64,000 nucleotides of DNA from contig NC_016935.1 of the NCBI RefSeq assembly GCF_000250655.1, positions 7,520,001 through 7,584,000 on the forward strand, in the 5' to 3' direction. This stretch comes from Paenibacillus mucilaginosus 3016 (lineage in GTDB: Bacteria > Bacillota > Bacilli > Paenibacillales > NBRC-103111). The notes under the pieces are model-generated. The model saw only the letters and a program-made list of their open reading frames with translations, was not told the origin of the DNA and did not search any database. The translations under genes were made by a program, and so were the position numbers. This document shows, in pieces, positions 8,151 to 17,101 of this stretch (position 1 is the stretch's first letter; each line of letters begins with the position of its first letter).

Positions 8151-9719
8151 TTACTGCTGTTGCTGCTGCTGAAGCAGAACATTGCGGTCGCCGATCGTTA
8201 CGCTGACCGGCACCTTCTTGCCTTCGCGCATGATGCCGATCGTCACTTTATCGCCGGCTTTCAGCTTTTTGATCGCTTCCTGCGTTTCCTTGGTGTTCTT
8301 GACCTTCGTCCCGTTAACTTCAACGATCACGTCGTACGGACGGATGCCGGCCTGGAAGGCTGGGCTCTTGCGCTCCACCTGGGTAACAATGGAGCCTTCG
8401 GTATTCTCAAGCTGGAGCTCCGCCACCCAATCCTTGTCGATCTCATCGAGCGCTACGCCGATGTAAGGAACCGGCTCCTTCGGAATCGCCACATTGTTCT
8501 TCAGGTTGTCGAGAACCGAAGAAATCGTGCTCGTCGGAATGGCGAATCCGATACCCTGTGCCTGGGCGCTGACGGCCGTATTGATCCCGATAACCTCACC
8601 GTTGAGGTTCAGGAGCGGACCGCCGGAGTTGCCCGGGTTGATGGAAGCGTCCGTCTGGAGCAGATGCTTGTAATGACGCGTGCCGTTGCTGTCCGGAATG
8701 TCGATCGGACGTTCCTTCGCACTCAGTACCCCCACCGTAACCGTGTGGTCGAAGCCGTAAGGGTTACCGATCGCCACCACCCAGTCGCCTTCATTCACGG
8801 AATCCGTGCTGCCGATCGGCAGGGTCGGGAAGTCCGTGTCCCCCTCGATCTTGAGGGCCGCCAGGTCGAGATCATAGCTGTTGCCGAGCAGCTTGGCCTT
8901 ATACGGCTCCTCTCTGCCCTTCACGTACACATTGATCTCATCCGCACCTTCGATCACATGCTCGTTGGTCAGAATGTACCCGGACTTCTCGAAAATAAAG
9001 CCGGTTCCCATGCCTCCCGGCTGCAGCTGGCCGGAGCTGCCGCTGTCCGGCTGCTGAGGCACGGCGTCTTCCCCGAAGAACTGGCGGAAGAACGGATCGT
9101 TGAAGAGCGAGTTGCTGCGCTGCGTCGCCTTCGGCTTGACCAGCGTCTCGATCTTGACCACGGCAGGCCCCGCCTGCTGGACGATCGAAGAGATATTGTC
9201 CGGGCGCACCACGCCGCCGAGCGCCGTAGGAACCACACCGCCGTTGCCCGCCGCCGGAGCCGCCAGCTGCGAGCTGCCGGTACCGCTGCCGGTCATGACT
9301 CCCTGCGGTCCCGTGAACAGGTTCATCCGGTCGGAGGCCACCATCAGCGAGCCGACAACCAGGACACCCGCCATGAATGCGGCGAAGATGCTGCGGAAGC
9401 CGGCGCCTTTCTTCTGCGGCTGGCCCACCTGCCAGCTGCCCATCGGCCGGTCGGCCCCTTCCTCCTGAGGAGAAAACGCATACGAGCGGAGCGGCTTCGG
9501 AGGCGTCACCTCTACCGGCGTATGGCCTGTACCGTCGCTCGACATGGTGCTGCCGATATTCGATTTATAAGGGCCGTAAGAGAAATAATGGGATGCCCGG
9601 TCTTCTCTGCCGGCTGCTTCTTCGCCGTTGCCTGCCCCGGCCGATTCACGAGCGGATGCCGACTCTTCGTTCTCCGGACGCGGCCGGCTATCAAAAGGAT
9701 TGCGTTCGTTGTTGTCCAT
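8151..9719 (-). CDS. htrA: HtrA/DegP-like membrane-anchored serine protease
   Basis: Extracytoplasmic quality-control protease. Of 522 residues, 1-108 form a long, polar, probably disordered cytoplasmic arm; TM about 110-128; a Gly/Ala-rich linker; then the trypsin-like domain with catalytic His254 (NEHVIEGADE), Asp285 (SYDLDLAAL) and Ser365 (NPGNSGGPLL), and one PDZ domain (about 420-515). It ends in a run of six glutamines from a CAG/CAA repeat. Its promoter carries three 11-bp-spaced AGGTT repeats, likely bound by the adjacent response regulator. ATG start. Function as protease is certain by family; the stress signal is inferred. Confidence 0.95.
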   Translation of the reverse strand: MDNNERNPFDSRPRPENEESASARESAGAGNGEEAAGREDRASHYFSYGPYKSNIGSTMSSDGTGHTPVEVTPPKPLRSYAFSPQEEGADRPMGSWQVGQPQKKGAGFRSIFAAFMAGVLVVGSLMVASDRMNLFTGPQGVMTGSGTGSSQLAAPAAGNGGVVPTALGGVVRPDNISSIVQQAGPAVVKIETLVKPKATQRSNSLFNDPFFRQFFGEDAVPQQPDSGSSGQLQPGGMGTGFIFEKSGYILTNEHVIEGADEINVYVKGREEPYKAKLLGNSYDLDLAALKIEGDTDFPTLPIGSTDSVNEGDWVVAIGNPYGFDHTVTVGVLSAKERPIDIPDSNGTRHYKHLLQTDASINPGNSGGPLLNLNGEVIGINTAVSAQAQGIGFAIPTSTISSVLDNLKNNVAIPKEPVPYIGVALDEIDKDWVAELQLENTEGSIVTQVERKSPAFQAGIRPYDVIVEVNGTKVKNTKETQEAIKKLKAGDKVTIGIMREGKKVPVSVTIGDRNVLLQQQQQQ

Positions 9720-9802
9720 TGTGCAAAAGCCTCCATTCGATGAGTTTCAATGCAGTTTCGATGCGGTTGTATGAGTGCACTCATTAGCGTTCCTGTTATG
9801 TT

Positions 9803-9845
9803 CTTATATTGCACCCTTAACCTTAAGGAAACCTTAAAGTAACCT
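9803..9845 (-). promoter_or_regulatory. htrA promoter with three 11-bp-spaced direct repeats
   Basis: On the minus strand AGGTT occurs at 9845-9841, 9834-9830 and 9823-9819, exactly 11 bp apart, upstream of a -10-like TATAAG (9808-9803). No good -35 box is present; the repeats cover about -22 to -48, where an OmpR-family activator would bind. Confidence 0.6.
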
Positions 9846-9938
9846 AAAATGGAGGTAAAATAGCAGGCCGCCCCGCATAGACAAGACATCCCCCATACGG
9901 CCTCCCGGAGGGAACGCAGGGGGATGCGGAAAGAGACG

Positions 9939-10364
9939 TTATCGGGCGGGGGACGAAGGGAACGAGGCTTCCACCTTGCGAAGCAGCTCCTCGGCCTGCG
10001 CCGCCCATTTGGGCTCCACTGGGGCATCCTTGTCCACGGGCTCCTGGAACTGGTCGATCAGGGCCCCGAACGTCATCCCCTTTGCCTCGGGATCCAAGCC
10101 TTCATTATATAGATGCTTCAGCACGAACGGCTGGCCGATCTGAATGACGGCATCCGTCGCATCCGTGTCTCCGTCCAAGGCGCCGTGGGTTACCTGGAAC
10201 GGGATGCGGAGCCATACCTTCTGCACCTCGTCGAGGGAGCGGTCAAAGCTTCCGTGCTCATAGTCCCAGTTGCCTCCGAGCGAAAACCCATGCTGCTGCA
10301 GATAGCTGCGTACTTGCCCATAGGCCTCCTCCCGGCTGGTCAGCGAGGAATTCAGCGGGATCAT
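9939..10364 (-). CDS. YugN-like family protein
   Basis: A 141-residue soluble protein starting MIPLNSSLTSREEAYGQVRS. It matches what I know of the YugN-like family of Bacillales: N-terminal MIPLxS, a central WDYEHGSFD block, and LRIPFQV followed by GQPFVLKHLYNEGLD. Function is unknown. ATG start with GGAGATGAAC upstream. It lies divergently from amtB; the 9846-9938 stretch between it and the htrA promoter contains an imperfect hairpin (about 9887-9930) that may be its terminator, without a clear T-run. Confidence 0.8.
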   Translation of the reverse strand: MIPLNSSLTSREEAYGQVRSYLQQHGFSLGGNWDYEHGSFDRSLDEVQKVWLRIPFQVTHGALDGDTDATDAVIQIGQPFVLKHLYNEGLDPEAKGMTFGALIDQFQEPVDKDAPVEPKWAAQAEELLRKVEASFPSSPAR

Positions 10365-10511
10365 ATCGGTTCATCTCCTCCATAGCGGATAGTCGGCATG
10401 CGATGTAGATATTCTATAGAATGATCGCACCGCTTGAAAATTATCCCCAAACTTTCCAATGCCGTCGAAACCTCCCATCCATTTTGAAATTCCGAAAAAT
10501 ACAGGGTTTCA

Positions 10512-10565
10512 TGTGATAATATCTTACGTATTTCGTTGACATATTTTCCATCAAAACCGTATAAT
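10512..10565 (+). promoter_or_regulatory. amtB promoter with GlnR/TnrA-like site
   Basis: -35 TTGACA (10536-10541), 18-bp spacer, -10 TATAAT (10560-10565). Immediately upstream, 10512-10528 reads TGTGATAATATCTTACG, matching TGTNA-N7-TNACA except for the last base. It is centred near -52, close to the position from which TnrA activates the homologous nrgAB (amtB-glnK) promoter of B. subtilis. Confidence 0.65.
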
Positions 10566-10613
10566 TAAGAGCGTAAAATCTATATATTGTACGGATCAAG
10601 GGGGATTGGCTTC

Positions 10614-11903
10614 ATGGATTTGGCTACCTTGGCCAGCGGACTCGATACGGTTTGGGTCGTGCTGACCGCCGCCATGATTTTGCTTATGGAAGGCGGCTTC
10701 GCCCTGCTCGAAGCAGGCTTTGTCCGACAGAAGAACGCCGTGAGCATCATCATGAAAGTATTCGTCGACATTACCTTTGGCGCACTGATCTTCTACTTCT
10801 TCGGATTTGCCATCATGTACGGCAAAGACCTCTCGGGTCTCATCGGCACCAGCGGGTTCTTCCTCGGCGGAGACCTCTCGCACATCGATCTGACGATCTC
10901 GCACGAGACGTACTGGCTGTTCCAATGCGCATTTGTCATCGCCGTCATCTCGATCGTATCCGGAGCGGTAGCCGAGCGGATTAACTTTCACGCTTACATT
11001 CTGTTCACCATCGCCATGACAGGCTTGATCTATCCTATCGCAGGACACTGGGTATGGAGCATCGGAGGCTGGCTGGGCGGCCTCGGCATGATCGATTTTG
11101 CGGGCTCCGCGGTCATTCACGCCCTGGGAGGCTTCGCGGCTCTTGCCGCCGCGGTCATCATCGGCCCCCGCATCGGGAAGTTCACTGAAGACGGCACGGC
11201 GAATATCGTCCCTCCGTCGAACCTCCCCCTTGCGTCGGTCGGCGCCTTTATCCTGTGGTTCGGCTGGTTCGGCTTCAACTCCGGAAGTACGCTCAGCGCG
11301 ACCAACGGCTCGATCGGCCACATCGCCCTCACCACCATGCTGGCAGCTTCCGCCGGCGGCGCCACCTGCATTCTCTTCACGATGCTGCGGTACCGCAAAT
11401 CCGATCCGCCGATGGTTATCAACGGTTCCCTTGCCGGGCTTGTCGGCATCACGGCCGGCTGCGCATTCGTGAGCAGCGGCGCGGCGATCCTGATCGGAGC
11501 CGTATGCGGCATCGCCATGGTCTTCGCTACGGAATACCTGGAGTCGAAGAAGATCGACGATCCGGTCGGCGCCTTCGCGGTCCACGGCGTCAGCGGCAGC
11601 ATCGGCACCCTGGCGGTAGGCCTGTTCGCCAAGCCCGAGCTTATCGAAGGTCTCGGACAAGGATACACCGGGCTGTTCTACGGCGGCGGCTTCCAGCTCC
11701 TTGGCGTTCAGGCGCTCGGACTGGCGATCATCATCGTATGGGGCTTCGCCACGACCTGGGTCGTCTTCAAGCTCATCCGGCTCGTCGTGCCGGTCCGGGT
11801 ATCCCGTGATGAAGAGCTCGTGGGTCTGGATGTGGGCATCCACGGGGTTCCGGCGTACAGCCAGGACACCGATTTCATCGAGCTCGATCAATTGAAGAGA
11901 TAA
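10614..11903 (+). CDS. amtB: Ammonium transporter (Amt/Rh family)
   Basis: Channel for ammonium uptake, in the cytoplasmic membrane. The 429-residue protein has the eleven hydrophobic helices of the family, with signatures MEGGFALLEAGFVRQKN, AEYTYWLFQ-type SHETYWLFQCAF, WSIGGWLGGLGMIDFAGSAV, the first pore His in SAVIHALGG, WFGWFGFNSGS, and the second in AFAVHGVSGSIG. I start it at ATG 10614, 9 nt after AAGGGGG; the frame is open 9 codons further upstream without a ribosome-binding site. No glnK (PII) gene follows, unlike nrgAB of B. subtilis; a hairpin terminator ends the unit. Confidence 0.96.
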   Translation: MDLATLASGLDTVWVVLTAAMILLMEGGFALLEAGFVRQKNAVSIIMKVFVDITFGALIFYFFGFAIMYGKDLSGLIGTSGFFLGGDLSHIDLTISHETYWLFQCAFVIAVISIVSGAVAERINFHAYILFTIAMTGLIYPIAGHWVWSIGGWLGGLGMIDFAGSAVIHALGGFAALAAAVIIGPRIGKFTEDGTANIVPPSNLPLASVGAFILWFGWFGFNSGSTLSATNGSIGHIALTTMLAASAGGATCILFTMLRYRKSDPPMVINGSLAGLVGITAGCAFVSSGAAILIGAVCGIAMVFATEYLESKKIDDPVGAFAVHGVSGSIGTLAVGLFAKPELIEGLGQGYTGLFYGGGFQLLGVQALGLAIIIVWGFATTWVVFKLIRLVVPVRVSRDEELVGLDVGIHGVPAYSQDTDFIELDQLKR

Positions 11904-11916
11904 TCGGAGACGAAGC

Positions 11917-11960
11917 ACACCGCTTTTTCTGCAGTATGCAGAACAGAGCGGTGTGTTTTT
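11917..11960 (+). terminator. Intrinsic terminator of amtB
   Basis: CACACCGCT (11917-11925) pairs with AGCGGTGTG (11947-11955), followed by TTTTT. Confidence 0.85.
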
Positions 11961-12049
11961 ACTTTGATCCGGAACCCCCGACAGAAAAACAGCTTCCGCG
12001 CCTTGGGCCAGGCACAGAAGCTGGAACGTAAACCAGGACAGGCGTCCCG

Positions 12050-12427
12050 TTATGAGTTCAATTCTCTCTCGAGATCCCCGGTGACGGTAATCGTATCCGC
12101 CGGGTCCCCGTTCAGAATGCTGCGCGCATTCTCGATCTCTAACCGCAGAGCCCGGATCTGTTCCATCGGTCTCTTGACGTAATGGATGTACTCCACGGCA
12201 AGGTGATGGTCCGGTTTTTTGCCGGCAAACATCCGGCGCAAAGCTGACATGGACTGATAGCTTCGTTCTTCCATCATCCGTTTTTTCTCGTACCGTTCGA
12301 TCACTTGCTCGATTTCTGAGATCTGTTCTTCTTTCCGGGCAATGTAAGCCTCCAGAAATGGATAAATTTCGGCTGCTTTCCGCTCTTTCACACGTATCGA
12401 GCTCCCTGCTAACAAAGCATTTAGCAT
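12050..12427 (-). CDS. Hypothetical coiled-coil protein
   Basis: A 125-residue, highly charged, mostly helical protein I do not recognise. Residues 15-60 (ERKAAEIYPFLEAYIARKEE and following) and 85-105 have heptad-like spacing suited to a coiled coil. ATG start with GGTGAT about 6 nt upstream. The 1.8-kb minus-strand frame that also covers it (10596-12437) lies antisense to amtB and is not believed. The long intervals before it (11961-12049) and after its promoter (12428-12648) contain only an AT-rich probable promoter region; I see nothing else there. Confidence 0.6.
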   Translation of the reverse strand: MLNALLAGSSIRVKERKAAEIYPFLEAYIARKEEQISEIEQVIERYEKKRMMEERSYQSMSALRRMFAGKKPDHHLAVEYIHYVKRPMEQIRALRLEIENARSILNGDPADTITVTGDLERELNS

Positions 12428-12648
12428 GAAATATCACCTATCCCATAATGTTAACAATAATCACTGTAATCTTATTTTACACCAAAACAATAACTTTGGA
12501 AACCAACAATTTTGTTCGGATTTTCTTCCTTCATTCTGCAAGCCAGCCCTCTTTCATCCCGGATCTTCTTCTCATTTGCTTCATTCCTCTATATAAAGAA
12601 GCCTTATTCCTCTATCAATGTCCGGATTTAGCTCAAAACGGCCGGCAA

Positions 12649-12676
12649 AAACCCCGGAGAAGCTTGTCCCCGGGGT
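12649..12676 (-). terminator. Intrinsic terminator of the 3D-domain gene
   Basis: AACCCCGG...CCGGGGTTTTT hairpin on the minus strand. It lies about 120 nt past the stop codon. Confidence 0.75.
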
Positions 12677-12797
12677 TCTGTGCTGCCGGGCGGAACAGGC
12701 GGTTCTCCCGCCCTTCTCCGCTGCGTTTTCTTCCCTGGCCGCCGCTGATGGCAGCAGGCAGGCACTCCGTATCTGGTTATGCTTTTACTTTGCCATG

Positions 12798-13460
12798 TTA
12801 GAACAGCAGCTCCGTCTTCAAGGTATTCCACAGCACCTCGTTGAGCTTCCCGGAGCCTTCCTTGACCACGAACACATTCAGCGTCTTTTTGCCCCACTCC
12901 CGGTATACTTGATCCTTCGTCTCAAAGTACAAATCGATCCGTTTGCCTTTGATCGCCCCGCCGGTATCGGCTACAACGCCATAGCCGTAGCCTGGGATGT
13001 AAAGGACGGTTCCGATCGGGAATACGGACGGGTCGGCGGCAATCGTCGAGAACGATTCGACGTCCCGGGTGACCTTCAGACCGGAATAAGTTACCCCATA
13101 CTCGGGATGCCCCGGCTCCTTGCCTGTGGACTCGATGCCGGCATAATAGCCGGTAGCCGTCACCTCTACCGCCTTGAACCTCTTCAGATCTTGTCCGCTG
13201 TGCGGAAACAGCTTGTAATTCGTTCGTGCCGCCTTTTTCCCTGCGGCTGCCGAACCGGATACCGGCTTGGCTTCGGGCTCCTCAGCGGCAGAGGCGCTGC
13301 CGGCAGGCGGGACAGCCCCCATGACCGCTACGGATGGCTCCTCCTTCGGACGAAGCCCGTCCGCTGCAAATGGCGGCTCTTGTTCAAACCACATCCATAC
13401 GGACAGCATCAGAGTCATGCAGCAGATCCATAAGACATGGCTTGCGGTTTTCGATAACAT
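12798..13460 (-). CDS. 3D (Asp-Asp-Asp) domain protein, putative murein hydrolase
   Basis: A 220-residue exported or membrane-anchored protein. Hydrophobic segment at 7-25 (signal anchor), Ala/Pro-rich linker 40-80, then a 3D domain at 95-195 of the YuiC/YocH/MltA double-psi beta-barrel type: [38 protein letters not shown], the three aspartates in [16 protein letters not shown] and [10 protein letters not shown]. subtilis YuiC of this family is a lytic transglycosylase-like enzyme and is linked to resuscitation and wall turnover. The AGGAGG-like site (GGGGAGG) is 14 nt from the ATG, longer than usual. 13461-13703 contains no gene that I can support. Confidence 0.87.
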   Translation of the reverse strand: MLSKTASHVLWICCMTLMLSVWMWFEQEPPFAADGLRPKEEPSVAVMGAVPPAGSASAAEEPEAKPVSGSAAAGKKAARTNYKLFPHSGQDLKRFKAVEVTATGYYAGIESTGKEPGHPEYGVTYSGLKVTRDVESFSTIAADPSVFPIGTVLYIPGYGYGVVADTGGAIKGKRIDLYFETKDQVYREWGKKTLNVFVVKEGSGKLNEVLWNTLKTELLF

Positions 13461-13703
13461 ATGTTTGTTCCAAACCTCCCCTTACTTAAGAGGCTATCCA
13501 CTGGAAGCCCCTGCTATACATCCGAATATGGCAGGCTTTGACTGCCGGGCCGATTGGCCGCACGGGCCGAAGAGGCGGAACTGGGCACCGTCCACCTTAC
13601 AATGGATGTCATAGTACAAGGTTTTTCATTTATATAACCTTGGGAGGTCAGGAAGAAACACCGGGGTTACCGAACAGCCGCCGGAGAGCCTATCCGGGTA
13701 TAA

Positions 13704-13751
13704 CAAAAAAAACGCCCGCCCAGCACTCCAACAGAGTGACCGGGCAGGCGT
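13704..13751 (-). terminator. Intrinsic terminator of thrS
   Basis: GACGCCTGCCCGGTCACTC / GAGTGCTGGGCGGGCGT hairpin followed by eight T residues on the minus strand. Confidence 0.85.
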
Positions 13752-13792
13752 CTACCGGGTAAAGCGAATAGGATGGGGCTGGCCCCAAAGAC

Positions 13793-15733
13793 TTACTGCA
13801 CCTTCTTGCTGCGGATGTCGTCGAGAATCAATGCGGCCACTTCATCCAGGCTCTGGGCACCGAGGTCCCCCTGGCCGCGGCGGCGTACGGACGCCCCGCC
13901 GGACTGCACTTCATTCTCGCCGACCACGAGCATGTAAGGAATCTTCTCGAGCTGCGCTTCGCGGATCTTGTAGCCGAGCTTCTCGTTGCGCAGGTCGGCT
14001 TCCACACGGATGCCTGCCGCCTGCAGCTTGGATTCGACTTCCTTGGCGTACGCGTCGAAGTTCCCCGACACCGGCAGCACCTTGGCTTGTACAGGGCACA
14101 GCCAGGTCGGCAGCGCTCCAGCGAAGTTCTCGAGAAGGAAGGCGGTCATGCGCTCCATCGTCGAGATAATGCCGCGGTGGATGACTACAGGACGGTGCTT
14201 CTGGCCGTCCGCGCCCACGTACTCCAGCTGGAAGCGTTCCGGCAGCAGGAAGTCGAGCTGTGCCGTTGACAGCGTCTCTTCTTTTTTCAGGGCCGTCTTG
14301 ATCTGCACGTCAAGCTTCGGACCGTAGAAGGCCGCTTCTCCCTCCGCCTCGAAGTAAGGAAGGCCGAGCTCTTCCACGACTTCCTTCAGCATGCGCTGGG
14401 ACATTTCCCACATCTCGTCGTTCGGGAAGTACTTCTCCGTATCCTTCGGATCCCGGTAGGACAGACGGAACCGGTACTCGGTAATGCCGAAGTCCGCGTA
14501 CACTTGACGGATCAGGTTCACGACGCGGGCGAACTCTTCCTTGATCTGGTCCGGACGGCAGAAGATGTGCGCGTCGTTAAGCGTCATGGCACGTACACGG
14601 TGCAGTCCGGTCAGGGCGCCGGACATCTCGTAGCGGTGCATCGTGCCGAGCTCGGCGATCCGAACAGGCAGGTCGCGGTAGCTGCGCATGTCGCTCTTGT
14701 ACACCATCATGTGATGCGGACAGTTCATCGGACGCAGCACCAGCTCTTCGTTGTCCATAACCATCTTAGGGAACATGTCCTCGCTGTAGTGCTCCCAGTG
14801 GCCGCTCGTCTTGTAGAGCTCCACGTTCGCCAGTACCGGCGTGTACACGTGGTTGTAGCCGAGACGCTCCTCGAGATCCACGATGTAGCGCTCGAGCGTC
14901 TGACGAACCTTGGCGCCGTGCGGCAGCCAGATCGGCAGGCCTTGTCCGACCTCGTTCGAGAAGGTGAACATCTTCAGCTCGCGTCCCAGCTTGCGGTGGT
15001 CGCGTTTCTTCGCTTCTTCGAGCAGGTGCAGATGCTCTTCGAGCTCCGACTTCTTGGCGAACGCCGTGCCGTAAATGCGCTGCAGCATCTTGTTCTTGGA
15101 ATCGCCGCGCCAGTAAGCCCCGGCCACGCTGAGCAGCTTGAACGCCTTGATCCGGCCCGTCGACGGAAGGTGAGGTCCGCGGCAGAGGTCGAAGAATTCG
15201 CCCTGGTCATAGATCGTCAGCACGGAATCCTCGGGCAGGTCGTTGATGAGCTCCAGCTTCAGCGGGTCACCGAGCTCCGTGAAGATCCGGATCGCTTCTT
15301 CCCGGGAGACGACTCTGCGGGAGATGGCCAGGTTCTCCCCGGCGATCCGTTCCATTTCCTTCTCGATCTTCGCGAGATCTTCCGGCGTCAGCGAAGTTTC
15401 CATATCAATATCGTAATAGAAGCCGTCTTCGATCACCGGACCGATGCCAAGCTTGACCGCCTGCTCGCCGTACAGTCTCTTGATCGCCTGAGCCATCAGG
15501 TGGGCCGTGCTGTGACGGTATACCTCAAGCCCTTCTTCGCTGTCGAGGGTAACGATCGAGACTTCGGCGTCCGCTTCCAGCTTCGTATTCAGATCGACCA
15601 GCTTGCCGTTGACTTTGCCCACGACTGCATTCTTCTTGAGTCCGGAAGAGATCGATCCGGCGATCTCTTCAACCGTAGTCCCCTCCGCATACTCTCTTAC
15701 CGCCCCATCCGGGAATGTAACTTTGACTGCCAT
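13793..15733 (-). CDS. thrS: Threonyl-tRNA synthetase
   Basis: Charges tRNA-Thr. The 646-residue protein has the TGS domain (1-62, [20 protein letters not shown]), the tRNA-SAD editing domain with zinc ligands ([20 protein letters not shown]), the class II catalytic core ([10 protein letters not shown], motif 2 [17 protein letters not shown], motif 3 [19 protein letters not shown]) and the C-terminal anticodon-binding domain. I start it at ATG 15733, nine nt after GGAGG; the frame is open 16 codons upstream, but those overlap the T-box terminator. Controlled by a T-box leader and a promoter inside ytxC. Confidence 0.97.
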   Translation of the reverse strand: MAVKVTFPDGAVREYAEGTTVEEIAGSISSGLKKNAVVGKVNGKLVDLNTKLEADAEVSIVTLDSEEGLEVYRHSTAHLMAQAIKRLYGEQAVKLGIGPVIEDGFYYDIDMETSLTPEDLAKIEKEMERIAGENLAISRRVVSREEAIRIFTELGDPLKLELINDLPEDSVLTIYDQGEFFDLCRGPHLPSTGRIKAFKLLSVAGAYWRGDSKNKMLQRIYGTAFAKKSELEEHLHLLEEAKKRDHRKLGRELKMFTFSNEVGQGLPIWLPHGAKVRQTLERYIVDLEERLGYNHVYTPVLANVELYKTSGHWEHYSEDMFPKMVMDNEELVLRPMNCPHHMMVYKSDMRSYRDLPVRIAELGTMHRYEMSGALTGLHRVRAMTLNDAHIFCRPDQIKEEFARVVNLIRQVYADFGITEYRFRLSYRDPKDTEKYFPNDEMWEMSQRMLKEVVEELGLPYFEAEGEAAFYGPKLDVQIKTALKKEETLSTAQLDFLLPERFQLEYVGADGQKHRPVVIHRGIISTMERMTAFLLENFAGALPTWLCPVQAKVLPVSGNFDAYAKEVESKLQAAGIRVEADLRNEKLGYKIREAQLEKIPYMLVVGENEVQSGGASVRRRGQGDLGAQSLDEVAALILDDIRSKKVQ

Positions 15734-15764
15734 GTTCATAACCCTCCATTTTCTTCGAGAAAAT

Positions 15765-16045
15765 ACAAAAAAGCGCATCATCCCAAAAGGGACGAGGCGC
15801 TTCGGCTCGTGGTTCCACCCTAATTCGATTCACTGCCCATGCACATATGTACTTGCAGCGAATCCTCAAGACATCCTGTAACGGGAATGACCCGGTGATA
15901 TATACTGGCGGAACGTTCTTGGCTCCCTGTTCCATATCACAGCTACAAAGGGGTAAAGATCTGTCGTTCACTGAAGGGGATTACAGCCAATGTCCCCTCT
16001 CTCTGGGCAGCACTTCAGCTCTTCATGTCTTTGATGGCGGCTTTA
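15765..16045 (-). promoter_or_regulatory. T-box leader of thrS
   Basis: The conserved T-box sequence AGGGTGGAACCACG lies at 15821-15808, followed by a terminator hairpin (AAGCGCCTCGTCCC / GGGATGATGCGCTT) and TTTTTT just before the thrS ribosome-binding site. About 200 nt of structured Stem I region precede it (AGAGAGAGG near 16010). The transcript would start near 16045. The element senses uncharged tRNA and antiterminates. I could not place the specifier codon with confidence; ACC occurs at several positions. The bulge UGGA pairs with an NCCA end whose discriminator base is U. Confidence 0.92.
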
Positions 16046-16978
16046 TCCTTTATTATATTCGGCAGCCGTCGAGCGGTCAAGGCTGTGGCACATCCGGCAG
16101 TACCCGCACAGCTCCACCCGGTTCTCGAAGATCTGCCGGATAGTATGGATGACCTGTACGTCAGGCTCCCGCGTGTGAATAAAGATCTTGCCCGGCGACA
16201 CCGTAATCAGCGTGGAGACGATCATGTCCTCGAAGTTCATATCCTTCTCCAGCATCTGGGCGGTGACGACCGTTTCATTCTCTTCCGTTTCGATCAGCTC
16301 CATGCGCTCATTCATCAGCAGGAAATCCGCTCCGCCCTTGTGAATGAGATGAACGATCGGAACCTTGGCTTCCTGGATATAGACGAAATACTGGAGCAGG
16401 GAGATAAATTCCCGGTACTGCTGGTCCATCACGAATTCGTCAACGGCATACTCGACAATCTCCCGGAGCTCTTCACGGTACGTTTGAAGCCGGAATCTCA
16501 GGAAGCCGTCCAGATTAAGCAGTGTTTGTTCCTGCAAAAATTCACGGAGCTCCTCGGCTATGATTTCCCTGCGCCGCGCATAAGCTTTAGCATAGTCATT
16601 CGGACCGGTCCGATGCGCTTCCGTGCCGAGCATCCGGTCACAGTAAGACAGGATCTGGCTCACATCCTCTTCCCGCTTGTACCCATACTCCTGTCTGATC
16701 ATGCTTCTCAGAAGGGGGAGCTCCTCTTCGCGCAGCACGTAATCCGCAAGCACCTGCGCAGCTTCCGCCAGCAAGACATCCCCATCGATATGAAGTTGAA
16801 AAGCCGGAAGCTTGCCTGACACCTCGATCTGATGCAGCCCCTCCGTGCCGTTAAGAGCGATATGGATTTTGTCTGTATTATGTAGCAAATCGCCGGAACC
16901 CGAGAGTTCCCGGCTGAGCCGGTCTGCCTGTGCGTCCGAACGTTTCAGCAAATATACCGTAAACAGCTTCATCCCCAT
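16043..16978 (-). CDS. ytxC: Sporulation protein YtxC family
   Basis: A 311-residue soluble protein of the YtxC family, conserved in endospore formers and found beside thrS in Bacillus as it is here. Function is unknown; the family name derives from its sporulation-associated occurrence. Visible features are a mixed alpha/beta N-terminal half, a conserved YAKAYARRREIIAEELREFL helix around 137-156, the FLRFRLQTYREEL segment typical of the family, and a C-terminal CGYCRMC cysteine cluster near residue 294. The -35/-10 promoter for thrS is embedded in its last twelve codons. Confidence 0.9.
   Translation of the reverse strand: MGMKLFTVYLLKRSDAQADRLSRELSGSGDLLHNTDKIHIALNGTEGLHQIEVSGKLPAFQLHIDGDVLLAEAAQVLADYVLREEELPLLRSMIRQEYGYKREEDVSQILSYCDRMLGTEAHRTGPNDYAKAYARRREIIAEELREFLQEQTLLNLDGFLRFRLQTYREELREIVEYAVDEFVMDQQYREFISLLQYFVYIQEAKVPIVHLIHKGGADFLLMNERMELIETEENETVVTAQMLEKDMNFEDMIVSTLITVSPGKIFIHTREPDVQVIHTIRQIFENRVELCGYCRMCHSLDRSTAAEYNKG
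16052..16080 (-). promoter_or_regulatory. thrS promoter inside the 3' end of ytxC
   Basis: Minus-strand -35 TTGACC (16080-16075), 17-bp spacer, -10 TATAAT (16057-16052). The expected start (about 16045) is at the ytxC stop codon, which gives a ~310-nt T-box leader. Confidence 0.75.
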
Positions 16979-17101
16979 TCACTCCTTTCAGACCCTTGCC
17001 TCTGTTAAAGTATATGGCCCAAGAGTCGCATATATACAAATATCAAGCGCCCATGGTATAGTAATAAATGAGATTTACACAGGATATTGGAGTGAATTTC
17101 T

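Noticed and set aside
8154-8172. CAG/CAA repeat encoding the poly-Gln end of HtrA, as a phase-variable tract
   Set aside because: In-frame trinucleotide changes would only alter the length of the tail; no evidence for phase variation.
8160-9743. 527-codon plus-strand frame antisense to htrA
   Set aside because: Arg/His/Leu-rich shadow translation without motifs or RBS.
10596-12437. 613-codon minus-strand frame across amtB
   Set aside because: Antisense to amtB, charged shadow sequence; only the separate frame 12050-12427 has a plausible start and composition.
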